Below the pieces are notes generated by a model. The model saw only the letters and a program-made list of their open reading frames with translations, was not told the DNA's origin and made no database searches. From contig JAPXLT010000176.1 of the NCBI GenBank assembly GCA_033809415.1, positions 1 through 9,935 of the forward strand: a stretch of DNA of 9,935 nt. The letters run 5' to 3'. The translations under genes and the position numbers were made by a program. Origin of the DNA: JAQVUB01 sp033809415 (lineage in GTDB: Bacteria; Verrucomicrobiota; Lentisphaeria; Oligosphaerales; Oligosphaeraceae). Position 1 is the stretch's first letter. Every line of letters begins with the position of its first letter. Of this stretch, positions 6,213 to 9,935 are shown one piece after another.

Positions 6213-8870
6213 TCACTTGAGAAGTTCAATTTCGTACAGTTCAACACGGCTCAATGGAAACTCAAAACGGATTTTAACAGTCGTGAGGGTCTCGCCAAAG
6301 TCATATTCCACCATGTATGTTTCTTTTACGGTATTTTTTGGCTCCAGGGTTTTCCATTGGCCGCGCTTGCGGATCTTCACCTGCGTATTATCGATGTTGT
6401 GCCCGAAAATACGTACCTTCGAGAATGCAGGCACGAATTTAGGGAAGGCCATTTCATAGTATTTATTTTTGCTGAAGGGGTCCGTCCAAGCCAGCATATC
6501 GGTAACTCCGTCCACCATTTTGTAGCAGGAACCCACCGGTTTAGAGGCGGCTACTTCAATTTCAAGCTGCCTTTCAAAGAGAATGTTGCCGCGTTGCGCA
6601 CGAGCCGCATCAAGCTTTTCAATTTCTGCCTTAACCGTCTGGAAAGACTTCAGGTCCTTCCCGGCATCGTTAGTGGTGCCAATGATGACTTCCAGCGGTT
6701 GCAGGTTGAAAGCGAAGCTACTGAACGTCCTGTCTCCGCGGAACTCCTTGAATGTCCCCTTCAGTCCCTCGACGGTGAGTTGTTGTGGTTGCTGTGTCAT
6801 GTTGACAACCGTAAACATCTGCTCCTTGCCCAGTTGCCACAGGACGGCTTCGCAATTTTGGTTTGCCACAAGCATATTGCGTTGCCCAAACATCAGAAAG
6901 TCCTGGATATACTCGATGGATTCGAAGATATAGCGTATGCCTTCGTAGAGGGAAGCCCTGTCGCCCAAGTCGTGGTACGCATACGGGAACAGGGAACGGC
7001 AGCCGTGGTTGATGGCTACATACGTGTGGCAGACCATCTCCTCGAAGTTGGGGTATTGAGAGGCATCAAAGGAATACTTGGAGCAGAACATGGTCGGCAT
7101 GAAGCCGATGACTTTGTCAGGCCGGTTTAAAGTGGAAATTTCATCAAGATAAGCGCCAATGGAGCTGATTGGGCGGTCGTATGTGCGCTTGCCATTTTCA
7201 TCGATGTAAGGGTTGATATAGGGATGGGTGTCAAACCAGTCTGCACAGTTCAAATACCTGCCGCATGATCTCGAACCGCAAAGCACGATGTGGTAGGGGT
7301 CCTTTTCCTTCAGATATTCATAGATGTGCTGCAAGTAGATTGGTGAAACACCGCGGCACTCGGGTTCGTCAGAGATGTAATAGTAGACAAAGTCCCGATC
7401 CTTCGATTTCTCGATGGTTGCGTCCAGCCGTTTGAAATATTCATCGCATGGACGCACATCCTTGGTGGCTTCCCTTGCCTCGATGCCGGGAATGAGGCGT
7501 GCCGGTTCGACCCAGCCACCGGCACCTTTGATATGTTTTGTTATGAACAACTCGTCATTGTCGTACTTCTCCTTAAAAGCTGTGCCTCCCCTATAGTATT
7601 CCGCATACGGGTTGCGGCGGTAGACGGGTTTCCCATTGACGATGATGTTGCCGTTTTCAATCCATGCCATCGTGCGCTCGATGGGGGCAAGGCGCTTGAC
7701 TTTTGCTGTTTCTGTGTAGGTACCCATGCTGGCGGTCAGGGTGGCTTCGCCGATTGGAAAATCTGGCACGTCAAAGGAAAACTCCAGGGCCTGATCCAAA
7801 GTGACTTTCTGTGTGTCGATGCCAGAGCCTGAGAGGGTGACCGTGACAGTGCCAGTGCCGTTGCGCTTTACAACGCCGGCGATTTTGTCCGCTTTTTGTC
7901 CTGGATAGAAATTGTTGCGATAGGCCGGTGTGGTCAATTCGATCTTCAATGGCTCGAAACTGGCATGCACTTGATAGTAGCGCTGGAATACTTGCTTGTC
8001 ACTTTGGCGGGTTAAAACGAGCTGAACTTTGTTGCGCCCGGACTGTTCGAAGGTATATGGGATCTTTACTTTGTTGATACCGGCTTTCGCGGTAATCTCA
8101 TTCCCATTCAGAGTGTATTTGCCCGCAATGGGAGTCGAGAAAGTCACCACCATGTTGCCAGTGGGTTGCTCCCCTTTCATGCCGGTGATTTCTGAACTTG
8201 CGGTCGAGATGTACACATCGTTGCCGGGTGCACGCATTGGGAAACCGCCCAGTTTTCTGAATGCACTGGATTCCAGGAAGGATTTGTCCAATTGGCTCCA
8301 GGAGCTTCGTTCCCGTTGGACACAACGGCTGCGACCGATGTTGACTAGCCAGTTGCTGTTCCATGAATGCTGACGAGTCATGTAGAATGTATCCAGCGGA
8401 AACTCGATTTCCGCGGACCAGAAGTCCTCGCCTGAATAAATGGCCGAACTCCATACAGGCGCGAAGGGGTCAGGACGAATGTTGCCGGATTCAGCGTAAT
8501 ACATCGAGTAGGTGAAATTGGTGTAGGTGACCAGAAATTGATAGAATTCCGTGCTGTAACCGGATGGTGCCAGGAAGATCTCGATGCCATCGGTAGCCCA
8601 CATTCCCCCCGGAGGCATGGTGCGCAATTTTTGCATTAGGGGTTCATGGCATTTTACGCCAAAGTATATTTTATCGTCCTGGCAGAGAATTTTGAATTCG
8701 GTTTGTGCATCAACTACCTTGTTGAGGTCGCGTTCCATTTTTACAAAGCCAGTGTGAATCGAGAGGTTTTGCCATTCCGGCTCGTTCAGATTGCCATCCA
8801 ATATGATTGCGGCATGGCAGCATACTGCGGCAAGAAAAGCGGTCAAGAAAAGTGAACATTGTTTTTTCAT
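6213..8870 (-). CDS. Secreted multidomain protein: CBM9-like, Ig-like, glycosidase-like barrel, discoidin-like
   Basis: 885 residues, exported by a signal peptide (1-20, cleavage after CHA). Residues 22-205 resemble the CBM9/DOMON-like sandwich (LDGNLNEPEW, 24-33; WATDGIEIFLAP, 91-102; AEIEFPLD, 153-160). About 225-395 contains Ig-like beta repeats. About 400-660 looks like a modified TIM-barrel hydrolase: it opens with NIIVNGKPVYRRNPY (408-422), with FVYYYISDEPE (494-504), WFDTHPY (545-551), VIGFMPTMF (587-595) and RSLFPYAYHD (625-634) as plausible barrel-strand ends carrying acidic or aromatic pocket residues. About 740-885 resembles an F5/8-type C (discoidin-like) sandwich. The likely role is extracellular polysaccharide or glycan binding and possibly hydrolysis; substrate and catalytic pair are unassigned, with D501/E502/E504 and D547 the visible candidates. 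The barrel is short before DEPE (about 90 residues), so strands may be missing or activity lost. The ATG at 8870 has AAGGA eight nt upstream. Confidence 0.85.
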   Translation of the reverse strand: MKKQCSLFLTAFLAAVCCHAAIILDGNLNEPEWQNLSIHTGFVKMERDLNKVVDAQTEFKILCQDDKIYFGVKCHEPLMQKLRTMPPGGMWATDGIEIFLAPSGYSTEFYQFLVTYTNFTYSMYYAESGNIRPDPFAPVWSSAIYSGEDFWSAEIEFPLDTFYMTRQHSWNSNWLVNIGRSRCVQRERSSWSQLDKSFLESSAFRKLGGFPMRAPGNDVYISTASSEITGMKGEQPTGNMVVTFSTPIAGKYTLNGNEITAKAGINKVKIPYTFEQSGRNKVQLVLTRQSDKQVFQRYYQVHASFEPLKIELTTPAYRNNFYPGQKADKIAGVVKRNGTGTVTVTLSGSGIDTQKVTLDQALEFSFDVPDFPIGEATLTASMGTYTETAKVKRLAPIERTMAWIENGNIIVNGKPVYRRNPYAEYYRGGTAFKEKYDNDELFITKHIKGAGGWVEPARLIPGIEAREATKDVRPCDEYFKRLDATIEKSKDRDFVYYYISDEPECRGVSPIYLQHIYEYLKEKDPYHIVLCGSRSCGRYLNCADWFDTHPYINPYIDENGKRTYDRPISSIGAYLDEISTLNRPDKVIGFMPTMFCSKYSFDASQYPNFEEMVCHTYVAINHGCRSLFPYAYHDLGDRASLYEGIRYIFESIEYIQDFLMFGQRNMLVANQNCEAVLWQLGKEQMFTVVNMTQQPQQLTVEGLKGTFKEFRGDRTFSSFAFNLQPLEVIIGTTNDAGKDLKSFQTVKAEIEKLDAARAQRGNILFERQLEIEVAASKPVGSCYKMVDGVTDMLAWTDPFSKNKYYEMAFPKFVPAFSKVRIFGHNIDNTQVKIRKRGQWKTLEPKNTVKETYMVEYDFGETLTTVKIRFEFPLSRVELYEIELLK

Positions 8871-8921
8871 GCGATGATTCCTTTTAAGTGGTTGCGAAGG
8901 TTGCTAATGGAACAAAAAGAA

Positions 8922-8993
8922 AGATCGGATTGATCTGGACTATGCCATACCGACTTTGCAGAGTCTATTCTGTGTTGGGGTGAAAAATAGACT
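8922..8993 (-). promoter_or_regulatory. Possible promoter with inverted repeats upstream of the secreted gene pair
   Basis: Minus-strand TAGACT (8962-8967) and CATAGT (8939-8944) match the sigma70 boxes at four of six positions each, with a 17-bp spacer. The -35 box lies in an 8-bp perfect inverted repeat (AGTCTATT 8962-8969 with AATAGACT 8986-8993, 16-nt loop). A second inverted repeat AGATC/GATCT (8922-8926, 8932-8936) would sit near the start site. The 8-bp repeat also lies directly after the panC stop, but no U-run makes it a good terminator. Operator function is inference. Confidence 0.35.
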
Positions 8994-8994
8994 A

Positions 8995-9837
8995 TTACAC
9001 TTCCAGGAAGAGGTTGTCGATCAGGCGTGTTTTTCCGAAGAATGCGGCGACTGCGAGCAATGCGGGCTGATTGATCGTGGTTAGTGGGCGCAAGGTTGCT
9101 TGCGCCATGACTTCGACGTAATCGATTTTTCCACCGGCTTCAGTAATGCGCTGGCGCAAAGGGGTGATCAGCGCACTGGCATCACGGCAGCCCTGCCGGA
9201 AGGCTTCTTCAGCCTGCTGGAGTCCCTTGTAAATATTCAGGGCTTGCTGGCGCTCTTCCGGAGAGAGGTATTTATTTCTGGAACTCAATGCCAAGCCATC
9301 GGTTTCACGGACAAGCGGCGCGAGAATCAGCTCGACGGGCATATTCAAATCGCGCACCATGCGCTGAATGATCAGGGCCTGCTGCGCATCTTTGCGTCCG
9401 AAGACCGCCAGCTGGCAACCGCAGATGTTAAACAGCTTCAGGACAACCGTCGTCACACCACGGAAATGCCCTGGACGGCTGGCGCCGCACAAGGTTTGCG
9501 AAAGACTGTCCTCGAACACCCAGGTCGAGTGATCCGGCGCATACATGACGGCCGGTTCCGGATAAAATACCGCATCGACGCCGGCCTCGCGGCAAAGCTG
9601 TTCATCCCGGTCGAAATCACGGGGATAACGATCCAAATCCTCATTGGGCCCGAATTGCGTCGGATTGACAAAAATGCTGACGATCACACGGTCGGCATGC
9701 TCCCGAGCCAGATGCACCAACGACAGATGACCGGCATGCAAATAACCCATCGTCGGAACCAAGGCAATTTTTAAATTCCGGCTGCGCCAAACAGAGGACA
9801 GAGCGCGGACTTCGGCAACTGAACGCAAAATTTTCAT
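8995..9837 (-). CDS. panC: Pantothenate synthetase (pantoate-beta-alanine ligase)
   Basis: 280 residues, the usual family length. It condenses pantoate and beta-alanine with ATP, via a pantoyl-adenylate intermediate, to make pantothenate for coenzyme A; cytoplasmic. The signature is complete: PTMGYLHAGHLSLV (28-41, the HIGH-type nucleotide site), VNPTQFGPNEDLDRYPRD (57-74), CGASRPGHFRGVTTVVLKLF (117-136, pantoate and beta-alanine pocket), FGRKDAQQ (146-153; family usually FGEKDxQQ, so E to R here) and the KMSKS-like LSSRN within RETDGLALSSRNKYLS (177-192). The ATG at 9837 has AAAAGGA about 12 nt upstream, a slightly long spacing, directly next to a heptamer tract. panB and panD are not in the window; they may lie upstream of 9935 or elsewhere. 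The next gene down encodes a secreted protein, so an operon link is unlikely. Confidence 0.97.
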   Translation of the reverse strand: MKILRSVAEVRALSSVWRSRNLKIALVPTMGYLHAGHLSLVHLAREHADRVIVSIFVNPTQFGPNEDLDRYPRDFDRDEQLCREAGVDAVFYPEPAVMYAPDHSTWVFEDSLSQTLCGASRPGHFRGVTTVVLKLFNICGCQLAVFGRKDAQQALIIQRMVRDLNMPVELILAPLVRETDGLALSSRNKYLSPEERQQALNIYKGLQQAEEAFRQGCRDASALITPLRQRITEAGGKIDYVEVMAQATLRPLTTINQPALLAVAAFFGKTRLIDNLFLEV

Positions 9838-9860
9838 ATTGACTGTGTTTCCTTTTGTAA

Positions 9861-9890
9861 GGGTGCAGGGTGCAGGGGACAGGGTGCAGG
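9861..9890. repeat. GGGTGCA heptamer tract in the panC leader
   Basis: Four period-7 units (GGGTGCA, GGGTGCA, GGGGACA, GGGTGCA) plus GG, ending 23 nt before the panC start on the minus strand. It resembles the CCTGCACCC sequence near 5238-5245. It abuts the panC ribosome-binding site, so it is transcribed if the promoter is upstream. Confidence 0.75.
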
Positions 9891-9912
9891 TTTTTAACCA
9901 CGAACCACACGA
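9891..9912. repeat. Dispersed 22-bp repeat, copy 2
   Basis: TTTTTAACCAC then GAACCACACGA, differing at one position from copy 1 at 5058-5079. It directly adjoins the heptamer tract at 9861-9890 upstream of panC. The remaining bases to 9935 show no gene or recognised site. Confidence 0.75.
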
Positions 9913-9935
9913 AAAGCCTTGGCGTGGGCTAACGC

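Noticed and set aside
8962..8993. Inverted repeat after panC as an intrinsic terminator
   Set aside because: The stem is AT-rich with a 16-nt loop and no T-run follows on the minus strand.

Overview
All seven protein genes in this window lie on the minus strand. They have good Shine-Dalgarno sequences and short spacers. The window suggests a Gram-negative-type bacterium of moderate GC. A secreted CBM9-like/glycosidase-like protein next to an orphan secreted protein, together with intergenic heptamer repeats, would fit the PVC superphylum, perhaps Lentisphaerota. That placement is an impression from gene style, not proof, because no rRNA or other marker is present.

Layout in the direction of transcription (high to low coordinates): (a) panC, pantothenate synthetase (8995-9837), with a heptamer tract and a dispersed 22-bp repeat in its leader. 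(b) A possible promoter with inverted repeats (8922-8993), then a tight pair of secreted proteins: an 885-residue CBM9-like/barrel/discoidin-like protein (6213-8870) and a 270-residue protein of unknown family (5392-6204), 8 nt apart. (c) A 423-bp non-coding region (4969-5391) holding oppositely oriented GCACNNC heptamer arrays, an 11-bp inverted repeat, a copy of the 22-bp repeat, and a likely promoter/operator. (d) A three-gene run: a DtxR/MntR-type metal regulator with a C-terminal FeoA-like domain (4258-4968), overlapping hflX (2930-4261) by ATGA, then mutL (989-2806). hflX and mutL are separated by a long imperfect palindrome (2825-2917). (e) A secreted Sel1-repeat protein (1-882), cut by the window edge.

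The housekeeping genes (mutL, hflX, panC) are clear. The points most worth a second look are: MutL lacks most metal ligands of its endonuclease site although the fold looks intact; the hflX-mutL palindrome shares its arm with a half-copy after another gene; the heptamer/22-bp repeat family recurs before gene starts; and the secreted gene pair has no recognised function. No phage, CRISPR, IS transposase, tRNA or rRNA was seen, and no multi-gene defence system is evident.
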